DNA from: an uncultured Eubacterium sp.
Lineage (GTDB): Bacteria > Bacillota > Clostridia > Peptostreptococcales > Anaerovoracaceae
Direction: 5' to 3'
Assembly (NCBI GenBank): GCA_900543485.1
Contig: UQRM01000006.1
Coordinates: 39,560-103,559 of the forward strand
DNA length: 64,000 nucleotides
In this document: positions 1 through 8,034 of the stretch, piece after piece
Layout of the letters: each line of letters opens with the position of its first letter
Position numbering within the stretch: position 1 is the stretch's first letter
Notes under the pieces: model-generated
Database searches by the model: none
Seen by the model: only the letters and a program-made list of their open reading frames with translations
What the model was told of the DNA's origin: nothing
Translations under genes and position numbers: made by a program

Positions 1-319
1 ACCACACTTTGCCTGTCTTGCCTCGAAAAGCCATGAAAATAAAAGCCAGGATCTCATCCGAACCGTTCCCGGCGATGACCTGCTCCTGTCTTATCCCGTA
101 AAAATCAGCGATGGCTTCTGTCAGCAGCGATGCCGCCGGCTCCGAATACAGCCTGAGTTTCTTTGCCTCATCGCTGTTTATGACATCCACTGCTCCCGGT
201 GCCGGCTCATAAGGGTTCTCGTTGGTATTGAGTTTTATCAATCTTCCCAGCGTCTTCGGCTGTTCCCCCGGAGTATATGGCTCCAATGTCTGAAATCTGT
301 CTCTCAAAAATCTGCTCAT
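1..319 (-). CDS. hisC: Histidinol-phosphate aminotransferase, N-terminal part (runs off window)
   Basis: PLP aminotransferase that converts imidazole-acetol phosphate to histidinol phosphate in histidine biosynthesis. About 106 N-terminal residues are visible and the rest lies left of base 1. The visible part shows the HisC signatures KLNTNENPYEPAPGA near residue 30 and GNGSDEIL near residue 86. The ATG overlaps the hisG stop by four bases (ATGA), so it is translationally coupled to hisG in the order hisZ-hisG-hisC. The aminotransferase family is large, but the his operon context makes this assignment strong. The PLP lysine is not in view. Confidence 0.9.
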   Translation of the reverse strand, partial: MSRFLRDRFQTLEPYTPGEQPKTLGRLIKLNTNENPYEPAPGAVDVINSDEAKKLRLYSEPAASLLTEAIADFYGIRQEQVIAGNGSDEILAFIFMAFRGKTGKVW

Positions 320-936
320 TTTACCTTCTCCCCCAGTTTCCTAAGCATATCGCTTATCATCTCGTTTTCGAATTTAAAACTGGTCTTGTTGGCAATGAAT
401 CTGGCGCTGATATCCCGGAACTCCTCTATCACTTTCAGATGATTCTCCTTCAGCGTATTCCCCGTCTCCACTATATCAACTATCACATCCGAAAGGCCCA
501 ATATAGGCGCCAATTCTATGCTCCCGTTGAGTTTTATTATCTCTATGTCTCTGTTCCTGCTTCCATAGAAGTCTTTAGCTATATTTACGTATTTGGTAGC
601 TACCCGCAATGTCCTGTCTGGATCCTCCACATATCCTTCCGGAGCGGCGACAGCCATCCTGCACTTTCCTATCTTCAGATCCAGCAATTCATATACATCG
701 GATTTATTTTCCAGCAATATGTCTTTTCCGACTATACCCACATCAGCTGCCCGGTGCTCCACATATATCGCCACATCGCTGGGCTTTACCAGCAAATATC
801 TAACATTTTTCTCCGGACTTTCAAACACCAGCTTTCTGTTCTGCTCATAATATCCAGGACAATCATATCCTATTGACGCCAGCATATCGTATACCTGGTC
901 GCCCAGCCTTCCTTTAGGCAGCGCTATATTCAACAT
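316..936 (-). CDS. hisG: ATP phosphoribosyltransferase, short form
   Basis: Catalyses the first step of histidine synthesis, ATP plus PRPP to phosphoribosyl-ATP. At 206 residues it is the short HisG type, which lacks the C-terminal regulatory domain and needs the HisZ partner encoded directly upstream. The N-terminus MLNIALPKGRLGDQVYDML and the PRPP-loop region DIVETGNTLKEN near residue 153 are typical. Its ATG follows the hisZ stop with no gap, and its own stop overlaps the hisC start. Feedback control by histidine would be expected to act through HisZ, which is family knowledge and not visible here. Confidence 0.95.
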   Translation of the reverse strand: MLNIALPKGRLGDQVYDMLASIGYDCPGYYEQNRKLVFESPEKNVRYLLVKPSDVAIYVEHRAADVGIVGKDILLENKSDVYELLDLKIGKCRMAVAAPEGYVEDPDRTLRVATKYVNIAKDFYGSRNRDIEIIKLNGSIELAPILGLSDVIVDIVETGNTLKENHLKVIEEFRDISARFIANKTSFKFENEMISDMLRKLGEKVK

Positions 937-2049
937 TTATTCGTCCTCCTTTACCGTCATCCCATCTCTGAGCCTGTACTTATACCTGTACCTGAGACAC
1001 GCGGGCGCTTCAGTCTCAGCCCTTACCGACATACCTTCCTTCTGCAGCCCCTGGACAGCCTTGAGCACCGCCGCTATCGGCTCTCCTTCATCATACAGCA
1101 ACAGAGAGTCCACATCGTATCGGGATACTTCCGCCTCTCCTTTTGTCAGCTCATCCAGATATATGGCGAAGCCTACAGCTCCGGCGTCTTTGCCAAAGAG
1201 GCCCATCGCTTTGTCGTACTGACCGCCCGCAAGCACACATCCCGGCAGATTCCTTATATATCCGCGGAAAATTATGCCGTTGTAGTAATCGATATCGTTG
1301 ACCATGGACAGATCGAGCTGGATGTTCCTGGAATACCCCAGGCTTCTGAGAGCGTCACAATACTCTCCCAGCTCTTCCAGATCAGCCAACATCTTATCGT
1401 TGACGGCCATGGCCCTTGCTTTTTTGATAGTCTCCCTCATCGGTCCATACAAGAATGGTATCTGCCTCAGCACCGAGGCTCTTTCCTCATCCAGCCCGGC
1501 TGCGGCAGCTATCCGCTCTATCCCTGTCATGTTTTTCTGCCTTATGTTGTTGAGAAGCTCTCCGTACAGACCTTCCTCCAGCCCCAGCTGATCCAGGAAG
1601 TCGACGGTATAATGCATGTGAGAGATCTCCAACAGATAATCAGGGTCTATGGTCTTGAGAGATTTGGCGGCCAGCGTCATGACTTCCAGGATGCTGTACT
1701 TATCTATCCTGCCCATGTACTCCAGCCCCATCTGGTTTATCTCCTTGAAGCAGTGGCTTTCCCTGTTCTCCCTGTATACGTTCTCTATGTAATAGAGCTT
1801 TTCGCTCTTATCCCTTGTGGCGCCGGTATTGTTGATGACGCTCAGCGTAACGTCCGGCTTCATTGCCAGCAGCCTGCCGTCCAGGTCGGTGAAAGTCAGC
1901 ACCTTATCGCCTGTAAAAAAGTCCCTGTTAGTGGCATAGAGGGAATACTCCTCGAATTTGCTTATCTTGTATTTCTTATAGCCGTACTTCTCATAAAGGC
2001 CTCTCAGCTCCAGAGTAGCCCTCTCGTCCGGCTTCAGATTGTACTTCAT
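937..2049 (-). CDS. hisZ: ATP phosphoribosyltransferase regulatory subunit
   Basis: A histidyl-tRNA synthetase paralogue that forms a hetero-octamer with short HisG and gives it activity and histidine feedback. It has a class II synthetase core with motif-2-like MKPDVTLSVINN near residue 72 and a glycine-rich FRGYIRNLPGCVLAGGQYD stretch near residue 270. The start was set at the ATG at 2049 because AAGGAG lies seven bases upstream. An upstream in-frame start at 2106 would add 19 residues without a better ribosome site. The 370-residue length fits HisZ and not a full HisRS, since the anticodon-binding domain is absent. Confidence 0.9.
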   Translation of the reverse strand: MKYNLKPDERATLELRGLYEKYGYKKYKISKFEEYSLYATNRDFFTGDKVLTFTDLDGRLLAMKPDVTLSVINNTGATRDKSEKLYYIENVYRENRESHCFKEINQMGLEYMGRIDKYSILEVMTLAAKSLKTIDPDYLLEISHMHYTVDFLDQLGLEEGLYGELLNNIRQKNMTGIERIAAAAGLDEERASVLRQIPFLYGPMRETIKKARAMAVNDKMLADLEELGEYCDALRSLGYSRNIQLDLSMVNDIDYYNGIIFRGYIRNLPGCVLAGGQYDKAMGLFGKDAGAVGFAIYLDELTKGEAEVSRYDVDSLLLYDEGEPIAAVLKAVQGLQKEGMSVRAETEAPACLRYRYKYRLRDGMTVKEDE

Positions 2050-2146
2050 ATCTATTCTCCTTCCGGCTTCTGCCTCATTCGCATTTAAGCTTTGTTTCAC
2101 AGCCAACGCTTTATTGTATTAAAGCATTACTTCGTTACTGTTGTAT

Positions 2147-2175
2147 AGTATACACCAACGTATCACCTTTGTCCA
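2147..2175 (-). promoter_or_regulatory. Sigma-A-like promoter of the hisZGC operon
   Basis: On the minus strand a -35 box TGGACA (2170-2175) and a -10 box TATACT (2147-2152) are separated by 17 bases. Transcription would start near 2140, giving a leader of about 90 bases before hisZ. No T-box or other antiterminator fold was recognised in that leader. Confidence 0.55.
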
Positions 2176-2188
2176 GCCCTGTAAGCAC

Positions 2189-2224
2189 AAAAAACTAAAA
2201 AGGCCCCGTCTTTTCCGGAGCCTT
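2189..2224 (-). terminator. Rho-independent terminator after larB
   Basis: Arms AAGGCCCCG (2200-2208) and CGGAGCCTT (2216-2224) pair with one wobble around a seven-base loop. On the minus strand the stem is followed by a T-rich tract (2189-2199). It lies just past the larB stop and separates it from the his operon. Confidence 0.8.
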
Positions 2225-2230
2225 GATCCT

Positions 2231-2989
2231 TCACCGTTTCCTGTTTATGACTGATGCCAGATACGCCGCTCCGAATCCATTGTCGATATTGACTATCCCC
2301 ACACCGTTGGCGCAGCTGTTGAGCATGGAAAGGAGCGCTGACAGACCTCCCAGATTAGATCCATAACCTATGCTGGTGGGAACAGCTATCACCGGAGTAT
2401 CCACCAATCCTCCAACTACACTGGCCAGAGCACCTTCCATTCCCGCGACCACGATCACCACGTCAGCGGCTCTTATCCTGTCCAGTTTGGCGAAGAGTCT
2501 ATGTATCCCTGCTACTCCCACATCGTATATCCTGTCCACATCGTTGCCCAGGATATCCGCTGTGACAGCCGCCTCTTCGGCCACCGGTATGTCGGCGGTA
2601 CCCGCCGTCACTACGGCGACTTTTTTCCGTTCTCTGTTATCATTGCCGTCATCATCCCCTAACGCAGCTATTATCCGTGCCGTCTCAAAATACACAGCAT
2701 CCGGCAGGATTTCCCTGACCACATCGAAATCCCTGCGGCTGGCTCTCGTCCCCATGATGCTGCCACCGCCTCCAGCCAGCTGAGCCATGATGTCACGGAT
2801 CTGCTCCGACGTCTTCCCCTGACAAAAGACTACTTCGGGAAAGCCTGTTCTCAGCGCTCTGTGATTGTCGACGCTGGCAAATCCCATATCCTTGAACGGC
2901 AAATCCTTCAACTCCTCACAGGCTTCCTCCACATCTACTTCTCCGCTCTTCACCTGCTCCAGCAGTTTTCTCAAATGCTTATCATCCAT
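2231..2989 (-). CDS. larB: LarB: pyridinium-3,5-biscarboxylic acid mononucleotide synthase
   Basis: Carboxylates and hydrolyses nicotinic acid adenine dinucleotide in the first step of nickel-pincer (NPN) cofactor synthesis for lactate racemase and related enzymes. The 252-residue protein has the PurE-like C-terminal fold with GTADIPVAEEAA near residue 129 and the glycine-rich IAVPTSIGYGSNLGGLSALL near residue 200. No larA, larC or larE lies in the window, so either the partners are elsewhere or the cofactor serves another LarA-type racemase. It sits 18 bases downstream of the formyl-THF cyclo-ligase gene and is probably co-transcribed with it. Confidence 0.85.
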   Translation of the reverse strand: MDDKHLRKLLEQVKSGEVDVEEACEELKDLPFKDMGFASVDNHRALRTGFPEVVFCQGKTSEQIRDIMAQLAGGGGSIMGTRASRRDFDVVREILPDAVYFETARIIAALGDDDGNDNRERKKVAVVTAGTADIPVAEEAAVTADILGNDVDRIYDVGVAGIHRLFAKLDRIRAADVVIVVAGMEGALASVVGGLVDTPVIAVPTSIGYGSNLGGLSALLSMLNSCANGVGIVNIDNGFGAAYLASVINRKR

Positions 2990-3007
2990 ATCTCTAACCT
3001 TTCCTTT

Positions 3008-3580
3008 TTATTTTATCATCCGCTTCTCGCTCACGATCATATCAGGTCTGACATCGTGTACCTCCGCAGGCAGCTCCTTCACGATCTGAAAATCATAACA
3101 CACCGCTATAGTCCTGTCATTTTTACGTCCGGTGAGGAACCTATCGTAATATCCCCCGCCATAACCTATCCTGTCGCGTCTTTCAGAGAATACCGTCCCC
3201 GGCATTATCACCAAGACCGGCGTTTGCTCCGTCAACGCTGTCAACGGCTGCGCCGCCGATCCGCCCGGTTCTCTTATGCCAAAGGACCCCGTCGTCATCT
3301 CCATATCCTCATCCCATCGATAAAAGGTGAGGATCTCTCCTTCCACCTTCGGTATCCAAAGCGTCTTTCCGTCCTTCCTCGCCTGTTTCTCCATGAGAGT
3401 CACCTCCACCTCATTTCTTACAGGCATATAAAGACATATATTTCCCGCCTTCTCATAGGCTTCCGTTTCGGCGATGACGGCGCATATCCTTTCCGAGCAG
3501 CGCCGCACTTCCTCCTGCGTAAGGCAGTCTCTTGCCTTCAGCATTTCCTTTCGCATTTCCTTTTTGCTTTTCATATCCAT
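3008..3580 (-). CDS. 5-formyltetrahydrofolate cyclo-ligase
   Basis: Converts 5-formyl-THF to 5,10-methenyl-THF using ATP, salvaging a storage form of folate. The 190-residue length is usual. The ATP/Mg loop signature RIGYGGGYYDRFL is seen near residue 139, with an N-terminal basic helix KSKKEMRKEMLKARD. The gene faces away from scfA across a 97-base intergenic gap and leads a two-gene unit with larB. Confidence 0.92.
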   Translation of the reverse strand: MDMKSKKEMRKEMLKARDCLTQEEVRRCSERICAVIAETEAYEKAGNICLYMPVRNEVEVTLMEKQARKDGKTLWIPKVEGEILTFYRWDEDMEMTTGSFGIREPGGSAAQPLTALTEQTPVLVIMPGTVFSERRDRIGYGGGYYDRFLTGRKNDRTIAVCYDFQIVKELPAEVHDVRPDMIVSEKRMIK

Positions 3581-3602
3581 ATATTATCAAACTTTCCCGC
3601 GC

Positions 3603-3631
3603 TTTACAATCTATAAGAAATATGGTATCAT
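3603..3631 (+). promoter_or_regulatory. Promoter of scfA
   Basis: TTTACA (3603-3608) and TATCAT (3626-3631) are separated by exactly 17 bases, and the scfA start follows 46 bases after the -10 box. The sequence between the divergent genes is short, so this is the obvious candidate. Confidence 0.5.
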
Positions 3632-3677
3632 TTAATGCGGTAATATTACAATCAAGAACAGAAAGGTGGGACCACAA

Positions 3678-3824
3678 GTGAAGAGGATAAAAACTTTAGT
3701 ATCGCGCGATCTGGAAAAATCCGCTAAGACAGGCGGCTGCGGTGAATGCCAGACTTCATGTCAGTCGGCCAGCAAGACTTCCTGCAGCGTTGCAAATCAG
3801 CAGTGCGAGAAGTGCAAGAACTAG
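3678..3824 (+). CDS. scfA: SCIFF ranthipeptide precursor (six cysteines in about forty-five residues), variant
   Basis: A 48-residue peptide starting at GTG, preceded by AAAGGTGG at nine bases. It begins VKRIKTL and carries CGECQTSCQSASKTSC, the SCIFF signature. Cysteines are at 21, 24, 28, 36, 43 and 46. Characterised SCIFF peptides are modified by the adjacent SPASM radical SAM enzyme, which joins a Cys to a downstream Thr by a thioether. Here the usual Cys of QSACKTSCT is Ser32 and the usual Thr is Ser37, while an extra Cys46 keeps the count at six. The ranthipeptide identity is strong because the maturase is next door, but the site of cross-linking must differ or be absent. Confidence 0.9.
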   Translation: MKRIKTLVSRDLEKSAKTGGCGECQTSCQSASKTSCSVANQQCEKCKN

Positions 3825-3868
3825 CGGAATCGTTTCAAACGATATCTGACACGACCAAGATAACGACT

Positions 3869-3893
3869 GCTGCATCTTTCTGAGAGATGCAGC
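3869..3893 (+). terminator. Hairpin between scfA and scfB (attenuator-like)
   Basis: Nine-base arms GCTGCATCT (3869-3877) and AGATGCAGC (3885-3893) enclose a seven-base loop and are followed by TGTTTTC. It resembles a partial terminator. Such a device would give much more precursor than maturase transcript, the ratio usually wanted in a peptide modification system. That role is inferred. Confidence 0.55.
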
Positions 3894-3928
3894 TGTTTTC
3901 ATGTATATGACATTTTTCGGAGGAATAA

Positions 3929-5305
3929 ATGGTACACCAATATAAGATGAATGGATATAACATCGTTCTCGATTCCGAGAGCGGGTGCATACATACTGTG
4001 GATGACGCGGCGTACGACGCGATAGAGCTGTACGGGAAGAAGAAACCTGCAGATGAGATAATCTCCACGATCTCCTCCCGTTACAGCATCAGCACAGCTG
4101 AGGTGGAGGAGATACTGGATGATATCGAGGCCCTGAAGAAAGAGCGCAAGCTGTTCACCGAGGATCTGTTCTCAGGCAGCGCGGAGCTGTTCAAGGAAAG
4201 GCAGTCTGTGGTGAAAGCCATCTGTCTCCACGTAGCCCACGCTTGCAACATGACATGCGAATACTGCTTCGCCGGCGATGGCGAATACAGCGGCCAGCGC
4301 GCTATCATGAGCTACGAGACCGGCAAACGGGCCCTTGATTGGCTCATCGAGAATTCCGGCACAAGAAAGAATCTGGAAGTGGACTTCTTCGGGGGCGAAC
4401 CGCTGCTGGACTTCGACGTGGTCAAGAAGCTGGTAGCCTACGGCCGGATCCGCGAGAAGGAAAGCGGCAAGAACTTTCGCTTTACCCTGACTACCAACGG
4501 TATGCTTCTGAGTGACGAGGTCATCGACTTCCTCAATGAGGAAATGAGCAACGTGGTCATCAGTCTGGACGGACGTAAAGACGTCAACGACAATATGCGC
4601 AGGACCCACAGCGGTGAAGGCACTTATGACATCATACTCCCCGCGTTCAAAAAACTGGCCCAGTCCAGGGGGCAGCGCGATTACTATGTCCGCGGCACTT
4701 ATACTCACTACAACACCGATTTTGCCAGCGACGTCCTCCATATGGCAGATCTGGGATTCAAAGAGCTTTCCATCGAACCGGTCGTTGCTCCCGCAGATGC
4801 TCCATACGCGCTCCGGGAATCGGACATCCCCAAGATGCTGTCGGAATATGAGCGACTGGCCTGCGAGATGCTGGAAAGGAAACGGGAGGGTAAAGGACGT
4901 GATTTCACATTCTATCACTACATGATAGACCTGACAGGCGGCCCCTGTATCGTCAAGCGAGTATCCGGCTGCGGCGTAGGTACTGAATATGTGGCTGTTA
5001 CGCCTGCAGGTGACCTCTATCCTTGTCACCAGTTCGTAGGTGACGAAAAATTCCTGCTGGGCAATATCTACGACGGCATCACCAACAGTCAGGTGTGCGA
5101 CGAGTTTAAGAGCTGTAACGTCTATTCCCACGAAGAATGCTCCGACTGCTTTGCCAAATTGTACTGCAGCGGAGGCTGTGCCGCCAACGCCTATCACACT
5201 ACCGGCTCCATCACCGGCGTATACGATCTGGGATGCCAGCTTCACAAAAAGCGTATAGAGTGCGCTATAATGCTGAAGGTAGCCGAAATGGAAGAGGACC
5301 TGTAA
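3929..5305 (+). CDS. scfB: SCIFF radical SAM maturase
   Basis: A 458-residue SPASM-family radical SAM enzyme that installs thioether cross-links in the SCIFF peptide. Residues 1-90 form the RiPP recognition region that binds the leader. The SAM cluster motif ACNMTCEYCFA lies near residue 107. The C-terminal SPASM/twitch region has cysteines in SGCGVG, YPCHQF, CSDCFAKLYCSGGCAAN and LGCQLH for two auxiliary [4Fe-4S] clusters. The ATG at 3929 has GGAGG eight bases upstream. It lies 104 bases after scfA, across a hairpin, and ends before a strong bidirectional terminator. No transporter or protease for the peptide is next to it. Confidence 0.93.
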   Translation: MVHQYKMNGYNIVLDSESGCIHTVDDAAYDAIELYGKKKPADEIISTISSRYSISTAEVEEILDDIEALKKERKLFTEDLFSGSAELFKERQSVVKAICLHVAHACNMTCEYCFAGDGEYSGQRAIMSYETGKRALDWLIENSGTRKNLEVDFFGGEPLLDFDVVKKLVAYGRIREKESGKNFRFTLTTNGMLLSDEVIDFLNEEMSNVVISLDGRKDVNDNMRRTHSGEGTYDIILPAFKKLAQSRGQRDYYVRGTYTHYNTDFASDVLHMADLGFKELSIEPVVAPADAPYALRESDIPKMLSEYERLACEMLERKREGKGRDFTFYHYMIDLTGGPCIVKRVSGCGVGTEYVAVTPAGDLYPCHQFVGDEKFLLGNIYDGITNSQVCDEFKSCNVYSHEECSDCFAKLYCSGGCAANAYHTTGSITGVYDLGCQLHKKRIECAIMLKVAEMEEDL

Positions 5306-5347
5306 CGATCCATTTCAACAAAAATGGCATACCTCTGCACATTGCAA

Positions 5348-5388
5348 AATTGCCCGCCGCGAACGGATCTCATTCACGGCGGGCAATT
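5348..5388. terminator. Bidirectional terminator between scfB and rubrerythrin
   Basis: A perfect 12-base stem (AATTGCCCGCCG at 5348-5359 with its complement at 5377-5388) has a 17-base loop. The flanks are A/T-rich on both sides. It sits between the convergent scfB and rbr genes. Confidence 0.85.
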
Positions 5389-5434
5389 ATTCATCCTTCA
5401 CTACAGGTCGGGGCATCCCCCGCCCGGATTAGCT

Positions 5435-5971
5435 TTAATAGTTCTCTGCGTGGATCTCAAAATAGCTCTGAGGATGCTTACATGTAGGGCATACTTCCGG
5501 AGCCTTCGTTCCTACGATGATATGTCCGCAATTCCTGCATTCCCAAACCTTCACATCGCTCTTTTCGAATACCGCCGCAGTCTCAACATTGTTGAGGAGC
5601 GCTCTGTATCTCTCTTCGTGATGTTTTTCGATAGCCGCTACAAGTCTGAACTTAGCTGCCAGTTCCGGGAATCCTTCTTCGTCAGCGGTCTTTGCAAACC
5701 CGTCATACATATCTGTCCACTCATAGTTCTCACCTTCCGCAGCAGCCTTCAGGTTAGCAGCCGTATCACCGATTCCTTCCATTTCCTTGAACCACATCTT
5801 TGCGTGTTCCTTCTCATTATCGGCCGTCTTCTGGAATAACGCGGCGATCTGCTCATAACCTTCCTTTTTCGCGACAGACGCGAAATACGTGTACTTGTTT
5901 CTTGCCTGTGATTCTCCGGCAAACGCTTCCATCAAATTCTTTTCCGTCTGTGTTCCTGCATACTTGCTCAT
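5435..5971 (-). CDS. rbr: Rubrerythrin
   Basis: A cytosolic non-haem diiron peroxidase that reduces hydrogen peroxide in anaerobes. The 178-residue protein has a ferritin-like four-helix domain with diiron ligands in [20 protein letters not shown] and IEKHHEERY. It ends in a rubredoxin domain with CRNCG and CPTC at the C-terminus. The start was placed at 5971 ([12 protein letters not shown]) because AGAGG precedes it and the 13 extra upstream residues are not family-like. It lies 101 bases downstream of the PerR-type regulator, probably in one transcript. Confidence 0.93.
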   Translation of the reverse strand: MSKYAGTQTEKNLMEAFAGESQARNKYTYFASVAKKEGYEQIAALFQKTADNEKEHAKMWFKEMEGIGDTAANLKAAAEGENYEWTDMYDGFAKTADEEGFPELAAKFRLVAAIEKHHEERYRALLNNVETAAVFEKSDVKVWECRNCGHIIVGTKAPEVCPTCKHPQSYFEIHAENY

Positions 5972-6072
5972 TTTAAACCTCTTTTCTGCGCTGCGGCTGT
6001 TACCCCACACGGCGCGCGTATCGCAGCACTGATTTTGCGCGCGTCGTGATATCGATCACTTTTCGAAGACGT

Positions 6073-6441
6073 CTACGATGACATTTCCTTCCTGCACTTG
6101 TCGCACAGATAATGGATGTTGAGATCATACGACTCGATAGCGAGTCCCGTCTCCCTTTCCAGCTTTTCCGACAGATCCTCAAGATGTACATCGGTCAGCC
6201 TGCCACACCTGTCACATACCAGATGGTCATGTCGAGTGTTCCTGTCATAGCGATCAGGACTTCCATCCAGCTTTACACGCCGCACCATCCCTTCCGCCAC
6301 CAGAGCGTTCAGATTATTGTAAATGGTAGCCAAAACTATCCTTGGCGCCTGTTCCTTCGCTCTTAAGAAAATCTGCTCGGCGGTCAAATGTTCTTCAGAC
6401 GCGTAAATGATCTCCATTATCATTTTTCCGTTTTTCGTCAT
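6073..6441 (-). CDS. perR: Fur-family peroxide sensor, PerR-type
   Basis: A 122-residue winged-helix metalloregulator. The structural zinc site is CDRCG and CDKC. The regulatory metal site residues match the PerR pattern: His in EEHLTAEQ, Asp in DRYDRN, His residues in RHDHLVC and Asp in HLEDL. Metal-catalysed His oxidation would release it from DNA under peroxide. It is shorter than many Fur proteins because the N-terminal helix is trimmed. Position beside rubrerythrin and a Per-like box in front of its own gene favour PerR over Fur or Zur. Confidence 0.82.
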   Translation of the reverse strand: MTKNGKMIMEIIYASEEHLTAEQIFLRAKEQAPRIVLATIYNNLNALVAEGMVRRVKLDGSPDRYDRNTRHDHLVCDRCGRLTDVHLEDLSEKLERETGLAIESYDLNIHYLCDKCRKEMSS

Positions 6442-6460
6442 GAAATCGCCTTCTTTTGAT

Positions 6461-6475
6461 TTAGAATTATTCTAT
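6461..6475 (-). promoter_or_regulatory. Per-box-like operator, probably autoregulatory
   Basis: TTAGAATTATTCTAT has the 7-1-7 inverted repeat architecture of the PerR consensus TTATAATNATTATAA, with differences at three positions. It lies between the -10 box and the perR start codon, where binding would block transcription of perR and rbr. Confidence 0.65.
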
Positions 6476-6480
6476 TTTTA

Positions 6481-6508
6481 ATTATACGCTCTTTCAGATC
6501 AAAGTCAA
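6481..6508 (-). promoter_or_regulatory. Promoter of perR-rbr
   Basis: On the minus strand TTGACT (6503-6508) and TATAAT (6481-6486) are 16 bases apart. This is a near-consensus housekeeping promoter directly upstream of the Per-like box. Confidence 0.7.
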
Positions 6509-6532
6509 GAGGTTTTTATGAACTTTTACGTC

Positions 6533-7765
6533 CTACCTTCCAGCCTTTCCAAACAGCCTCCTTGCCATGATACCCTGTTTAACGATGACTATCCACAGAA
6601 CCACTGCGACGACGACACATCCGACACATATGACAGAAAGTCCTGTCAGATAACTGTTCCAGCTCAGTGTAGCCAATGACGCGCCGACAGTCCCCACTAT
6701 ATTCAGTATGAAATTCACCATTGCACTGGCGGCTCCCGCCACACGTGAATACTGCTCTAAAAGCACTACCATTCCCAGTGCTCTTATCATGCCCTCCGCA
6801 ATTATAAAAGGTATCGTCGACAGCAGGAACATCACCGGCGCCATCCCTCCTACAGTCGGCAGCATGATACCCGACAACAGGATGAGTCCGAAGCACACTT
6901 CACATGCCCTGCCGGTGGACGATATCTTCGTTATCACCATGTACAGGAACGGAGCCACACAGGAAACGGCTGCTCCCAATGCGTAAAATACACTGTACTC
7001 AAGGTTGGACACACCGAAATCGTTAAAATATATATAAGAGCACACGGAGATGTACGCCCACATCGGTATCGTAAGCACAGCCATCATCCCTGCAAATACA
7101 GCGAAAGGCTTGTCCTTTGCCGTATTTAGCGTATCCTTTATTGCCATGACTGTACTTTCAGATGTCCTCACCTCCTTCGGCCACGTTTCCCTGGCCGCCA
7201 CGATAAACAGCGACGGGATCACCGACAGGCCCGCGATAAAAATGAACAGCCAGTGCCAGCTGAAATGGCTGATGATAAAAGATCCCAGAGATGGAGCTAT
7301 CATCGGTCCCGCTATAGCAGCCGACTGCAACACCGTCATGATATTCTTGAACTTTATCCCCGAAAACGAATCCTTTATCATGGCTGTCGTCACCGTCAGT
7401 ATTATCCCGTTCCCCAATCCGGCAACACCCCTCACCACAATGAGGAATTCGACACCTCCCGCAAAAGTACACAAAAAAGTAAACAGGACGCTCAGCAGCG
7501 CTCCCAGCATAAATACCGGCTTTCTTCCGTACTTGTCGCTGAAAGGCCCTCCTACCAGCGTTCCCACAGCCGTCGTCACGATCCCCACCGTAAGAGTCAG
7601 ATTCAGATAACTTGCTGACACACTGAACTCTTCCTGCAATACGGGCAGCGCCGGCAGATATATGTCCAACGACATCCATACCACCGCTGTCAGCACCATG
7701 ATCGCAATCGAAAACAGCGCCGAACCCTCGCGCTGTTCATTCATCATATCCTTTCCCTTTTCCAT
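6533..7765 (-). CDS. MFS multidrug exporter, Bcr/CflA type
   Basis: A 410-residue, twelve-helix major facilitator with the antiporter motif A GGPFSDKYGRKPVFMLGA between helices 2 and 3. Helix 1 contains WMSLDIYLPALP, the usual opening of Bcr/CflA drug-proton antiporters. The ATG at 7765 has GAGG six bases upstream. It is transcribed alone, with its own promoter upstream and the perR promoter region downstream. The substrate cannot be read from sequence. Confidence 0.8.
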   Translation of the reverse strand: MEKGKDMMNEQREGSALFSIAIMVLTAVVWMSLDIYLPALPVLQEEFSVSASYLNLTLTVGIVTTAVGTLVGGPFSDKYGRKPVFMLGALLSVLFTFLCTFAGGVEFLIVVRGVAGLGNGIILTVTTAMIKDSFSGIKFKNIMTVLQSAAIAGPMIAPSLGSFIISHFSWHWLFIFIAGLSVIPSLFIVAARETWPKEVRTSESTVMAIKDTLNTAKDKPFAVFAGMMAVLTIPMWAYISVCSYIYFNDFGVSNLEYSVFYALGAAVSCVAPFLYMVITKISSTGRACEVCFGLILLSGIMLPTVGGMAPVMFLLSTIPFIIAEGMIRALGMVVLLEQYSRVAGAASAMVNFILNIVGTVGASLATLSWNSYLTGLSVICVGCVVVAVVLWIVIVKQGIMARRLFGKAGR

Positions 7766-7808
7766 AAATCCTCACAATCCTGCATCTATATCTGTATTTA
7801 TCTTCTTA

Positions 7809-7837
7809 ATTATACAGGAGCCGTTGCCCGAAGACAA
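7809..7837 (-). promoter_or_regulatory. Promoter of the MFS exporter
   Basis: TTGTCT (7832-7837) and TATAAT (7809-7814) on the minus strand are separated by 17 bases and lie 44 bases before the start codon. Confidence 0.55.
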
Positions 7838-7882
7838 TCCCCAACAGTCTACTCCCTCGCGCCGTCGCCCTTCTCGCCTGCT

Positions 7883-7923
7883 TTTTACCTACATTTTTGA
7901 TTTCCAAATAAATGTAGGTAAAA
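7883..7923. repeat. Palindromic unit 1 with ACCTACATT arms
   Basis: Fourteen-base arms (TTTTACCTACATTT at 7883-7896 and its complement at 7910-7923) enclose a 13-base loop. The 34 bases at 7887-7920 match 27 of 34 with the reverse complement of unit 2, so the two units form an inverted pair. They sit in the 490-base gap between the MFS gene and ppdK, which has no gene. No U-tract follows directly in either direction, so this is not an ordinary terminator. Confidence 0.7.
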
Positions 7924-8034
7924 TCCAATGGGTTTGAGTAATCTGGACTTTTTTTGTAAAGGGTTGAGAAGGTGCTTTTTCAGCTTTAATGGACTCATCA
8001 TGGTCGTAAAGGCCCGCAAACGTTAAAAAAAAAA

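Noticed and set aside
2050..2146. T-box riboswitch before the his operon
   Set aside because: The leader is only about 90 bases and no T-box consensus or specifier stem was found.
4172..5245. 357-residue minus-strand open frame
   Set aside because: Antisense to scfB, with no recognisable domain.
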